Positions 13,601-24,189 of a stretch of 64,000 bases of DNA are shown in pieces (position 1 is the stretch's first letter; each line of letters starts with the position of its first letter). The position numbers and the translations under genes are program-made. Source of the DNA: Sphagnum compactum (lineage: Eukaryota; Bryophyta; Sphagnopsida; Sphagnales); assembly GCA_965153455.1 (NCBI GenBank), contig OZ234493.1, positions 23,860,213-23,924,212 of the forward strand, read 5' to 3'. The notes below the pieces were generated by a model. That model made no database searches and was not told the DNA's origin. It saw only the letters and a program-made list of their open reading frames with translations.

Positions 13601-15540
13601 TTGGGCATATTAATAGTTTGGCTACCACCACTTTTTGAACATATGATTCAAGGATTTCATTTTTACTACCTACCAAATACAAAATCTGTATGGAACCAAC
13701 TAGGTGTGAAAATTTGGATAATTCAAATTATGACAATTCACATGGTGGTGGTGAGTTTTTACATGCATATGTGATTATGTATTAATAATTTGGTAAAAAA
13801 TCAGAAATGCACAAAATGAGGATATAAGTTTTTATAGACAACTTGACATGTTTTCTTGCATAATTTTTTCTTGCACATGTGATTGGCACTTGGGGCCACA
13901 AATTTTAACTATAATGAATACAAATAGTCAACCAATTGGCCAAAAACAATAGTATTTTTCCTTGTAACCCTTTTAGAATAAATTTAATGAAATTGCCAAA
14001 TATAGATGTAAACATTGTTTATCCATGGTACGAAATTGAAGTCACTTGCGTTGCTTAATGCATTTTAAAAATTCCTTTAAGATGAAAATTATAGTTAAGA
14101 TAAGGATTCAAATGGACATTTATATTGTATCCAATATATTATTTAGATTTTAAAATTAATTTAACATGACATCATTCTAGTCTTAGGCATACAACAATCC
14201 ATTATATTATAAGGAAATAAATATTATAAAAATCCAAAACAGTCGTTTGCATTCCTTTTTCCATTAAACAATCCTTTTGGGTACCTTGATTGTGAATATG
14301 TCCACCCATTTAAAACACTAAAACCTAGGTAGGTTTTTAAGGGTTTCTTCCATTGAAAATGGGTTGGTCAAAGTTCCAAAGTTTCAATTAATTTTTATCA
14401 TGACTCGTGGGTAAGGGTTTAGGTTGAATTTTTAATATTTAGATCCAGTTAGGTTTGGTTATTGATACTTAGATCCAGAACCACCAATTTAAACACTTGG
14501 ATTTTAGTATTCACACAACATTGATCGATATATCTAGATTGAATTTGTGTGTAAATGAATTGAAGGTAATGAATCCATTGAAACAAATTTCAATTTGGCC
14601 AACAAAAAAATTGATGCACAAGTTTTTTTGGGGGATTCATTTTTTATTAATGGTGTTCACCTCAAATTAATGAATTTTAAAGATGATTGTAAATGGCTTC
14701 CCAATGGATGAAGGCATAAGAAATTTTAAAAGGGTGTAAACCAATGTTGGTATTTCTTTGATTCTAGGAGGAACTCCCTTGTTCCAATTCATAATATTTT
14801 CAAGCATCAATTTCAATTCAATTCCAATTTATTTATTTTCACAAAAATGGGATTCGATTTTTGTTTTGTTTTTTAAACTTAGGGGGGTGGTTTAGGTTCA
14901 AGTTTTTTTACTATTTGCAAGTTAGATTAGTTGCAATTCCTAGTACCATAATCTTGGGTTTTAGGTGACCTTTGGTTCCAATTCCAATATCCAAAACATC
15001 AAAATGGACAATGTAAAAAAAAAATTGAACTTTTAATCCAAGGGGAAAAAAAGGTTGTAAAATGTCAAACTAATTCAAACTAACATATTTTAAAACATTA
15101 ATCTATAGTATATGTTTCTAGAGGATTATAACATTCTCTTTTATTGCAATGTGGTTTCATGTTTAAGGTTCTTGCAATTGTACCTACCACCTTGAATGGC
15201 CTCTTGTCACTCTTGAATTTAGCCCTTGAAGACCCCCAATTTAGCCCTATTTCAAACCCAAAAAAACCTTAATTCAACTCCAAAATCCCCAAACACCTTA
15301 TTTCAACCCAAATAAAACCCTACAATATCCTATTTGACATCCAAAGATCAAAATATACAATTCAAGAATTACATGACTCAAAGGTTGGAATAAAAACCTT
15401 TTCCCGCATCCTTTTGGCAATCCTAGGCAAAAAATCACATCTAAACTATTGTTTTGATGAAAAATTTAACCAAGAATTTTGCTTTAAAATTGATCTTTTA
15501 ACAAAGAGTGATTCAACAAATGATCTAGAAGTATAAACTC
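10700..15540. other. AT-rich intergenic DNA, no gene seen
   Basis: Open frames are short and low-complexity. The stretches near 11,380-11,540 and 14,400-14,490 share GGTTC / AGATCCAG-type phrases with 4,300-4,440 and 40,340-40,680, so they may be fragments of one dispersed repeat. Nothing else could be supported. Confidence 0.5.
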
Positions 15541-15564
15541 CTTGGTAATAAACAAAACTAGATC

Positions 15565-16383
15565 TGTCGCAACCCCACTTTGTCCAAGTGTGGGGGTTAA
15601 GCTCAACACTTGGAAAAGTTGCAGGTTTGGAGTCCTCCTGGACTCTCGAATGTTCAGAGCTCGACAGCAAGGGCAAAACACCTCGCATTGGAAAGTTCTT
15701 GGTGTCATTGGAAAGGTCTTGAAACGTAGATATCGAAAATGGCCTCGCATTGGCCATTTGGACATCTGCAGCCCAAGTTATGGGCAAAAGAAGGGCCGGG
15801 AGTCAAACTGGCAGTTTGACTTCCGACCACTAAAAGTCGGGAATCGACCCTTTCCCGACGTCACCTCAGAGAGTGCGACATGGTGTTGGAAAGATCTCGA
15901 CAAGGGCTACAACTTTGGTTTAGACCTCGTCGCGATCGAACTTTGGAGTCGGGAGTTATGACCGTTCAAAGTCCCGAAAGTCCCGCCGGGACAATTTCGG
16001 GACTCCATTTCGGGAGTCCCAACAAAATGTGCCATTTGGATGTAGCCTTCGTGGTGAGCTGCAGAGATAACTATAAGGGGGAAGGTGGTGGCTTCCCCCA
16101 AGTCCGGGTCGTGGTGAGTCAAGTAGTCCGAAGTGCCCGTGGCTTGTCCCAACACCCAAGGGTGTTCCCGAATGTGAACTAACCCATTTGTGGTTGGTTT
16201 TGGATGCAGATTCGTGATTGATCTACTAGTCCATCTTCTTAGTCTAATCCCGGGGCTTCCAACTCGACCCTCTACCCCTTTCTAGAGTTGGAAGTTGGGA
16301 GCGTGCCCTTCGGTCCCCATTTTCCGCAACTTCACATTGGTGAACCCTCAAGTGGGTTCACCCCGGGACCAAGGAGCGCGTCA
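15565..16383. mobile_element. Solo LTR, 819 bp, target duplication AGATC
   Basis: A sharply bounded GC-richer block interrupts AT-rich DNA. It starts TGTCGC and ends GCGTCA, giving the TG...CA ends of an LTR. It is flanked on both sides by the five bases AGATC (15,560-15,564 and 16,384-16,388). A TATAAGGGG motif at about 16,072 could be the promoter. No internal retrotransposon sequence and no second LTR lie nearby. The simplest reading is a solo LTR left by recombination between the two LTRs of a full element. The family is not identified, and the orientation is only suggested by the TATA-like motif. Confidence 0.8.
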
Positions 16384-16389
16384 AGATCC

Positions 16390-19200
16390 TCTTCAAATTA
16401 TTTTTAATGAGGATCATCTTTTCTATAAGGAACACAACCACCAAAGAAAGAAAAAATAGTGTTAAGGGTGCCAACCTCTTTTTTGCAACCCACCTTTCTT
16501 CTTTAAACCCAACTTTTTTTCATTCATTCCATTTAACTTAGAGTTGTCAATGATTGATTTCCAAATGTTTATGAAGTGAAGAGATCCCATTAGTATACCT
16601 ATATGCTATCATGCCCCTTTTCTAACTTCCAAGTCCAACAATCAAATAACATAAAACACATTTTAATAATTTTTGTGAGGTTGAGTTTAAACTTGAATTC
16701 ACATCAGTTGAAGAGAAAGCCATAGGTGCATAAAAAGCCCAACTTTGGCAACATGGTTTTTATTGCTTTTCAAAAGTCACCTTTGTTGAAAGCTCTCCTA
16801 AACCTTCCATGAACGTAAACCTTGAAAAGAACACAAGCAAAAGGACGAAGGTTAGGAAAACAACAACCATCACAATAGGGGCAACAATAAGAGGATCATG
16901 AAGATGATGACCATTGCAAGAAACAAAATAACAAGAACATCACAAAAACGATGACCATTACAAGAGGGGCAACAACAAGAATGTCACGAAGATGATGACG
17001 ACCATGACCATCACAAGCTTACTAAACCACTACAACCACCATCACCATCATGAGCACTAGCTACTACTAAAAAGACCAACATCATGAAGACCACCACAAC
17101 AACAAATGTTAATTCAAAGAACACTAAGATGACAACCCTCGCAAAACAAGCAACAATATGAAAACAATGAAGAAGAGTTAGAAAACAACCTACCCATGAG
17201 GAGGAAGATTGCCACACATTGAAATATAACCACACATGAGGAGGAAGATTGCCACACGTTGAATTTTATATGTATTTTTTATAACCTGTATAAAGCAACC
17301 CAAATGAGGATATTATAACATATGTATTTTGGGACTGTCCAAAGATTGATTTTTTAATTTTTTTCTTCATGGTGGGCCAATAAAAGGTGCCAATGACAAA
17401 AGAAAAAAAAAAACCATTTGGGGGTCCCCACGACTAATTAATATGAATCAATGGCCTAACGCTCACCCATGGTTTGTTCACTATGGGCAAGCATTTCAAA
17501 AAATGAAATGACCCCCCCAGTGTTTTTGCATTTTTTTCCAAATGATACCAAGTGGGGGGGATTTTTTGAGGGAGGCTTTATGAACAGTAAAGCCCTTGGC
17601 CATAGGCTTCACCAGATGTAGGCCCATGGTTGGTTTTGCCTCACACAAGCCCTTAAAGCCTACAACCTTGGGTTTAACTATCACAAAATGCCCACCCATG
17701 AGGGCATTGTGTGTAGGGCAATGTAGCCGGAGGATTGGGGCATTCCTGAAATAAGCTCTTGCCTCTCAAAGTAAGGTCCTCACCATACTTAACTTCAAGT
17801 TGAGCCAATTTCTTTTGACAATGGACAAGGATTTGCATTTTGTTGCTTCTTTTCTAAAATTCCCTTGATCCTCAAAGCCCCAATACATCAATCGGAAAGC
17901 ACTCAAAGAAAATTTGTAGTGTATGTGAAGGGCACCTTTATGTCCATCAATTTCTCTCCTAGAAATTGGAAGGGATGTTATGCCTACTCTTCAACGATTG
18001 GAGGGAAATTATGTTTACTTGTAGGTGTAAGAACCCTCTCACTATTGAGGAATAAGCATAAGAACCTTCCCATTCATATATATACCTTGTGATCTACATA
18101 GGTTTGGTTCCCTTTGCCTCGTGCTTTACCAAGGGTAAAGCCCTAAGGTGGAGGACATTCCCAAAATGCGGGGTCAGACTCAGCTAACGCCTCATCCTAG
18201 GCCCCTTATTTCGAGAATGCCCCATCCCTAAGGCTTCACCCTACACTATCACAATTAGCACTTAGCATCCCCCCCACATGACCCTAAAAAGACCCAAAAG
18301 CTGTGCATTTGACAGCCCTCATATTGTCATGTTGTGACTTCTTCTATTGCAAATGTTTCTCTTGTTTTTGGGGGGTGCTGTGTCTGAAGTACATTGGAAG
18401 CCTTTTTTGCAACTTGACAAAGTTAGCTGTATTATTCTTTCTTCCCAACACCCTAAACCTGCTCACAAGGCTTCCAGTTCCATAACTTCCAAATGCAAAA
18501 GCAAATGACTGAAATTCTTTCTTTCAAAAAGTGTGCACTATTGGAACTTTTTTTGGGCATAGAATCCAAACAATTCAAAAGAGCAAAACAACCGAACATG
18601 GACAAATCCACTGACTGGCTTCCTTCCAGTCTCCATCCAGTAATGGGTTCCTACGAGGGAGGATACAGATTTTCAACCTGATTGGGTGATATGAGGAATT
18701 GGATCCAGGAAATTTGGGAATTAAGAAGAGGTGACAAAATTTGAGCCGATTGGGTGGGTATATATGGACGGACAAATGGGGGAAATCGAAGGTGTCAAAT
18801 TTTGAGCTGATCAAGTACGTATTAAATAAATAAAAAAGGGGGGAATTGTGCCAAAAATAAAATAATTCAATAATTCAATAAATAAATAAATGGGGGAATA
18901 AGAGGCGATGCTTTTTGAATTGATTTGGGTAGATACGGAAAATTGGGGGAAAAAATATTAAGAGGTGACAAATTTTTAGCGGGTTGTCCAACACCCATCA
19001 TAAAGCACTCGGAGAAAATTTGTAATGTATTTGGAGGACACATAACAACTTAAGTTAATTGTGGATTACATTGCTCTACCCATCCTTTCACAACTTTCCT
19101 TCCTTTTCACTCGGAGAGAAGGAAACCATTTTCAATTCAAATTTACTCTTTGTTTTATGTTTAAACACATGTTTTTAGGAAGGGGACAGACAGGGAGGGG
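16390..19200. other. Intergenic DNA with dispersed repeat fragments
   Basis: No gene was recognised. At about 16,800-17,160 there is a run of CACAA/GATGA-rich low-complexity sequence. At 17,560-17,690 and 18,120-18,260 the AAAGCCCTTGGCC / GGCTTTACC repeat seen near 8.3-8.7 kb occurs again. At 18,640-18,980 the phrase AATTTTGAGC(C/T)GAT recurs with spacing near 60-70 bp. Confidence 0.45.
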
Positions 19201-19202
19201 GT

Positions 19203-19620
19203 CAGGCAGGCTGGCGAGGCTCTGAAGACCCCCTAACGAGCTCTGTCCCGCACTGTTTCAGCGTCACTGCCCCCACCACCTGACCCCACAGGCCCCGCCA
19301 CTGGACCCCATGCTTTCTTTCGACGTCCATGTCATTCGGTGAAGCCACCTACACCTTCTCCATGTCATCAGACGGACCCACCAGTTTTCGTCCTCTGTCC
19401 ACCCATGCAGACCATCGTCAATGACACTCATTTCATGTTCATCGTTGAACCTCGCTGCTTCATCGGTCGTCATCGATTGCATCATCAATGATATCTGCAA
19501 CATGATCTGCATTTTGCAAAACAAGGTATGTGTTTTGCAAAAAATGGCGCTCGTAGATCATGTTTGAAATTTCCCTACAAAAGGATGAGTTACACAGTGC
19601 ATTTCACGAGCAACAACCTT
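19203..19620 (+). repeat. Left terminal inverted repeat of the MULE
   Basis: This block is the reverse complement of 36,620-37,073. Shared landmarks, reading inward, are GCGAGGC, CCCCCTAACGA, ATGGCGCTC (ATGGCACTC on the other side), GATCATGTTTGAAATTTCCC and GTTACACAGTGCAT. In the inner 54 bp I count six differences, all transitions. Similarity fades outward of 19,203. The block is more GC-rich than the DNA on either side. Confidence 0.85.
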
Positions 19621-22152
19621 TGCAATCTGAACCTAAAAATGGCGTTCAAAATCTACCTAATTTTAGATGTAGATGGATAAACTTCATGGCACACCAAACA
19701 CCACAAATTGTGGTAACCCTTACACCACTAGGTTTTCGATGTTCTTTAGCACATTTGAGGTTTCTTCCTCAATGAATAACTTCACTCTTGACACATTTGT
19801 GTTCAACGTTTTTTAGCATTGCAAGATTATAATTTGTTCCTTTATTATAGAAAGAATTCAGGTAGATGTTTTTGAGCTCTACAAAAGTCTTAGGTCTTCT
19901 GGAAGGTCAATCACGTTTTTCGAAGAAGCTGTCTCTTGCCATATACCTGCAAAAATTCAATTTGTTCTACAAGGTCCATTACATTTCAGTCGAAACTTCT
20001 ATTTCCATGTATTGTTTCATAGTTCATTAATTGGGGTCAACATATATAAGCTATGGAAAAGATCAATGTGTTCTGCAAAGACTTTGTTTTTCAGATTTGT
20101 TATCATCTTGCATATGTATAAGCTCTACTGGAAAACTGTATCTTTTAGAAGATCCTCCCTTCTACTGTTCAAATTTCAACGACGGTGTTTTTTCCATACA
20201 ACTTGCATAAAATTGCAAACATCAGTACCATATGCACACCACATTTTTTACTTAAAGTTTATGTAGTTCAAACAAGTATCAATTTCATTTTCTAATATTC
20301 ATATGTAAGAGGTTCTGGTTTGAACTTAATCCATGGCAAGCCCGAGCTACACAATGGTGATGGATGATGCAAGACTAAAAGACAGGGTTAAAAGCCTAGA
20401 TTCCATTGTTAACTTGGATGGTCTTGCGTTCCTCGAAATAATGTCAAGCCCAAAGTACAATGTATTAGTGGATGATCCAACAATCATAAACGATGTTCCT
20501 TCAAGGGAAAGGGACCTTTTCCATAAATTGAAGGCCACAATTCAAGATCCTCCTCTTGGACCTTTTTTAAAAAATGATCTCATGTGGTTGCCACATCTCA
20601 CAAGTGGCCATGGTTTGTATAAGGAAGTTGAGGTTATAGTGATACCATGGAGTCAACTGGAGGATTCTGTTGAAGGGGAACAAAACAATCTAGATTTCCC
20701 TTGCAAGTTTACAAGAACAAAAGACCACATTAAGTCATCTGCCCCAAGCACGTTGACACACCTAAGAACAAATTTTGTTATTCTTATTTATAGGTGCAGA
20801 TTATAAAATGCACAGTTCATCCATTTCATTCCAATGTTAACATTTTATGGATGCTCAATGTATTGAGGCATGCAATGTCTTCATTTCTATCTAATGTTTT
20901 TTTCTAAATATCACAATATGATTAATTTTATGGCAATTTCATAATTTGAAGAATGTCCATGGAAATTTTCATTCCATAACAATTGTTGTGTTTGTAGGTT
21001 TTTTTATAACTTCGGACCAAAAGATAGAACCCATGTTCTTCCAGGAGACATGCAAAAGCTTCTACTATCTATGCAACAAAAACGGAAGTGAAGGAAGGTC
21101 AATGATGCATCCATGAGATGAGACGAAAGGGAAAGAAACCGTTGATAGAGATACATGAATCCACTAATTTGTCAAGGCAAAGCACAAGGATAGGGAAGAT
21201 GATGTCTGGGATGTTAATTAAGCATGGGCGTCAAAGGTCTTTCATTGCAAAACAACCATATTTGGACCACAACTTATGTCAATTGATCTACCTCCATGCA
21301 AAACATACAAACAAAGAAGGAGTGGTTTGCCATGGGACAGCTGTGATTGGATACCGACATGCATTGGGTTCACAATTATCCGATGCCATGAAAGCACACC
21401 TCATGCAACTTTTAAGGCACGGGTTGTCCCTTGCGCAAGTCATGACACGTCATAAATCATATGTCAAGGAACAAGCACAACAGAATGAGCTTTTTACCCA
21501 TGACATATTTGTCTTACCATTAGATGTTAGAAACCTAGCCACAAAGAGAGCCGATGAATTATGGCAAAAACATCTTAAGGACCCAATTAGTGTGAGAATG
21601 TGAGTTTTGGAAAACCTGGAATTGGTGTTCTTTTATTTTGAACATGCCCCTTTGGATCTCAATTTACTGAAGCAAGATGAAACCCTTTTCACATTAGGGA
21701 TTCAAACCACTTGGCAATCAGAAATGATGGCAAAATTTAGACATGGGAGTTGCTTCTCATTTTATGCTACATTTGGAACAAATCAAACCAGGGTATGTCA
21801 TCATCCTCCATTATCCCAATTCCAACACATTGTCTTTCTATAACACAAATTTGATTGACATGGAATACAAATGTGTTTTCATACTAATCATTTTGAACAT
21901 GTTTTCTATGTTTCTCCAGTACCCTTTGTACACCATGATGGTGTTGAATGAATGGCAAAATGGAATACCAATTGCATTCATAATAATTGGGAAAACTTGA
22001 GAATGTGACTTAGACCACGTATTGAGAGCATTATCACAATGAATGCCTAGTGGCTAGATGCCAAACACTATCATTGTGGACAATGCATAAGCTGAAATCA
22101 ACGTTTTGAAGTATGATATGTCACTTCCCTACCTCTCAACACATGGTCATTG

Positions 22153-22382
22153 TGTCATGGCCTAGGATATTTTGGGATACTTTTGGCAATATCATGGCGT
22201 AGGATATTTTGGGATACTTTTGGCAATATCATGGCCTAGGATATTTTGGGACTAGTATGGCTCAGGGTTATAAAAGGAGATAGTCTGGGGAACAACCCTT
22301 TAGCAGATCAACACCAGTTGATGGGTCAATAAATCTTGTCTTGTCTTGTAATTCTCCACTTGTTTGTAGTCGGTCCATAACA
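22153..22382 (+). repeat. 5' LTR of the gypsy element
   Basis: It is 230 bp with TG...CA ends. U3 is built from a 37-bp unit (TCATGGCCTAGGATATTTTG...) repeated two and a half times. The TATA box TATAAAAG is at 22,269-22,276, so transcription should start near 22,300, where AGCAGATCAA begins (22,302). AATAAA occurs at about 22,328, a plausible polyadenylation signal. Confidence 0.95.
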
Positions 22383-22384
22383 GT

Positions 22385-22394
22385 TTGATCTGCT
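22385..22394 (+). promoter_or_regulatory. Candidate self-primer binding site
   Basis: The bases TTGATCTGCT begin two bases after the 5' LTR. They are the exact reverse complement of AGCAGATCAA at 22,302-22,311, 33 bp downstream of the start of the TATA box, where the transcript should begin. No TGG-initial tRNA-type primer site is present here. In Tf1/sushi elements the 5' end of the mRNA folds onto such a site and primes reverse transcription. The pairing is seen directly; its use as a primer is inferred. Confidence 0.65.
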
Positions 22395-22525
22395 CCTTCT
22401 TCTTGTTTGTTTGTTTTGTTGTTTCAGTAAGTAGCTAGAGGTATATTGGAGTGAAACTTGGAAAGGTTATAGAAGACTATAGGACGCTTCTACTCTCAAA
22501 GTTTCAAAAGAAAAATATATGTTTT

Positions 22526-23176
22526 GAGAGAGATCCAAGCATCTGAAGTTTCAAGTGCAGATCTGGTTTTTTGGTCATATCTCCTTTGTGTAAGCTTTTT
22601 TGGGTCTGTAACTTTGTGATCTTATAGATCATATAGGAATATATGTGTGAGAGAAATTTCATGTCATTTGGACTTGTATTGAGAGAGATTCAAGCATCTG
22701 AAGTTTCAAGTGCAGATCTGGTTTTTTGGTCATATCTCCTTTGAGTAAGCTTTTTTGGGTTTGTAACTTTGTGATCTTATAGATCATATAAGAATATATG
22801 TGTGAGAGAAATTTCATGTCATTTGGACTTGTATTGAGAGAGATCCAAGCATCTGAAGTTTCAAGTGCAAATCTGGTTTTTTGGTCATATCTCCTTTGTG
22901 TAAGCTTTTTTGGGTCTGTAACTTTGTGATCTTATAGATCATATAGGAATATATGTGTGAGAGAAATTTCATGTCATTTGGACTTGTATTGAGAGAGATC
23001 CAAGCATCTGAAGTTTCAAGTGCAGATCTGGTTTTTTGGTCATATCTCCTTTGTGTAAGCTTTTTTGGGTTTGTAACTTTGTGATCTTATAGATCATATA
23101 GGAATATATGTGTGAGAGAAATTTCATGTCATTTGGACTTGTATTGAGAGAGATCCGAGCATCTGAAGTTTCAAGT
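22526..23176 (+). repeat. 155-bp tandem repeats in the gypsy leader
   Basis: Units start at 22,526, 22,681, 22,836, 22,991 and 23,146, exactly 155 bp apart. There are four full copies and a fifth that stops after about 31 bp. Each begins GAGAGAGATCCAAGCATCTG and carries CATATCTCCTTTG and TTATAGATCATATA. Copies are nearly identical. They end 39 bp before the gag start codon. Confidence 0.95.
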
Positions 23177-23214
23177 TTGAAGATTGAAAGCGCAAAAGTG
23201 TGAGAACTACCACC

Positions 23215-24189
23215 ATGGACTACTCAGAATCCAACATCGATCTCACTCAAATCCTCGCCGCCCTTCAGCACCTTCAACAAGAAAATGCCGTGCTTAGAGA
23301 CTCGGTGACCCGCCTACAGAATCAACCACCACCTCCTACCCCAGTACTTCCTGCTCTTGCAATGGCCGCCCAAGAGCCCAAGATCAGTCTGCCAGAAAAG
23401 TTTGATGGAACGCGCCTCAAATTTCGACGCTTTGTCAGCCAGGTACGCCTGATCATGCAACTACACCCTCGTCGTTATTTTGATGACACCACTCGTGTAG
23501 GATTCGTTGGAACCCTACTCACTGGGACAGCTGCAGCATGGTTTGCTCCCATCCTGGAAACATCATCCCCTCTTCTACAAGATTTCAACGCCTTTATGGC
23601 GAAATTTGAAGCAGTATTTGGGGACAGTGATAAGGCCAGGACTTCAGCCAACAAGCTGCATCGCCTCCAGCAAGGGACACGTTCGGCCATCGTCTACGCG
23701 TCAGAATTCAGGCAGCTTGCCTATGACGTCAATTGGGGAGAAGCTGCCTTGATTGATCAGTTTTGCTATGGGCTTCGTGATGATGTTCAAGATCTTTTGT
23801 TGACACTCGCAGACCCTTCTTCCTTCAGTGAAGCCATCACCCAGGCAATTCGGTGCGATAATCGTCTGTTCGAACGTCGCTAGGAGAAGAAAGTCACCTC
23901 CAACGCCCAGCTTTGGAACAGTCGGCCTACTACGCTCCCCTTAGTTCCCCAAACAACACCAGTTGCCCGACCTGCCTCTTTTGGACCTGCTCCGATGCAG
24001 ATCGACACAGCTAAGTTTAAATCTTTGACAGAAGCCGAGAAACATCGCCGAAGGACAAACAATCTATGTCTTTACTGTGGTAACCCAGGGCATATAGCTC
24101 GTCAATGCTCTCAAAAGCTTGTCAAACTTCAGGTACAAGCTGTGGAAACTCCCCAGGAGTTGGAAAACAAGAACATCCAATCACAGTAG
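23215..24189 (+). pseudogene. gag: gag, with premature stop
   Basis: The ATG at 23,215 lies in a good plant context (CCACCATGG) just after the leader repeats. The N-terminal part has a leucine-rich helical stretch (QILAALQHLQQENAVLRDS), then a proline-rich linker, then a retrotransposon gag core containing PEKFDGTRLKFRRFVSQV and FMAKFEAVFGD. A TAG at 23,881-23,883 interrupts it; the same frame continues to a CCHC zinc knuckle, [14 protein letters not shown] (24,067-24,108), and ends at 24,189. The stop is probably CAG to TAG. The protein would form the nucleocapsid and bind element RNA. Confidence 0.9.

Noticed and set aside
4500-15000. Possible CRISPR or operon-like structures
   Set aside because: The sequence is nuclear plant DNA; tandem arrays lack the repeat-spacer pattern.
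15446-16182. Several overlapping frames of 80-140 codons on both strands
   Set aside because: They lie inside the solo LTR, where higher GC lengthens chance frames; none has domain-like content.
16330-16365. TGGTGAACCC as a primer binding site ending an LTR at about 16,337
   Set aside because: The AGATC duplication and the CA end at 16,383 place the LTR border further right, so this is internal; it is also part of a small local palindrome.
19264-19524. Frames in 19.3-19.5 kb (minus) and 36.7-36.96 kb (minus) with similar wording
   Set aside because: They are the two MULE terminal inverted repeats read in chance frames, not genes.
22153-22382. Reading the 37-bp U3 repeats as a separate minisatellite
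   Set aside because: They lie wholly within both LTRs and are part of the element.
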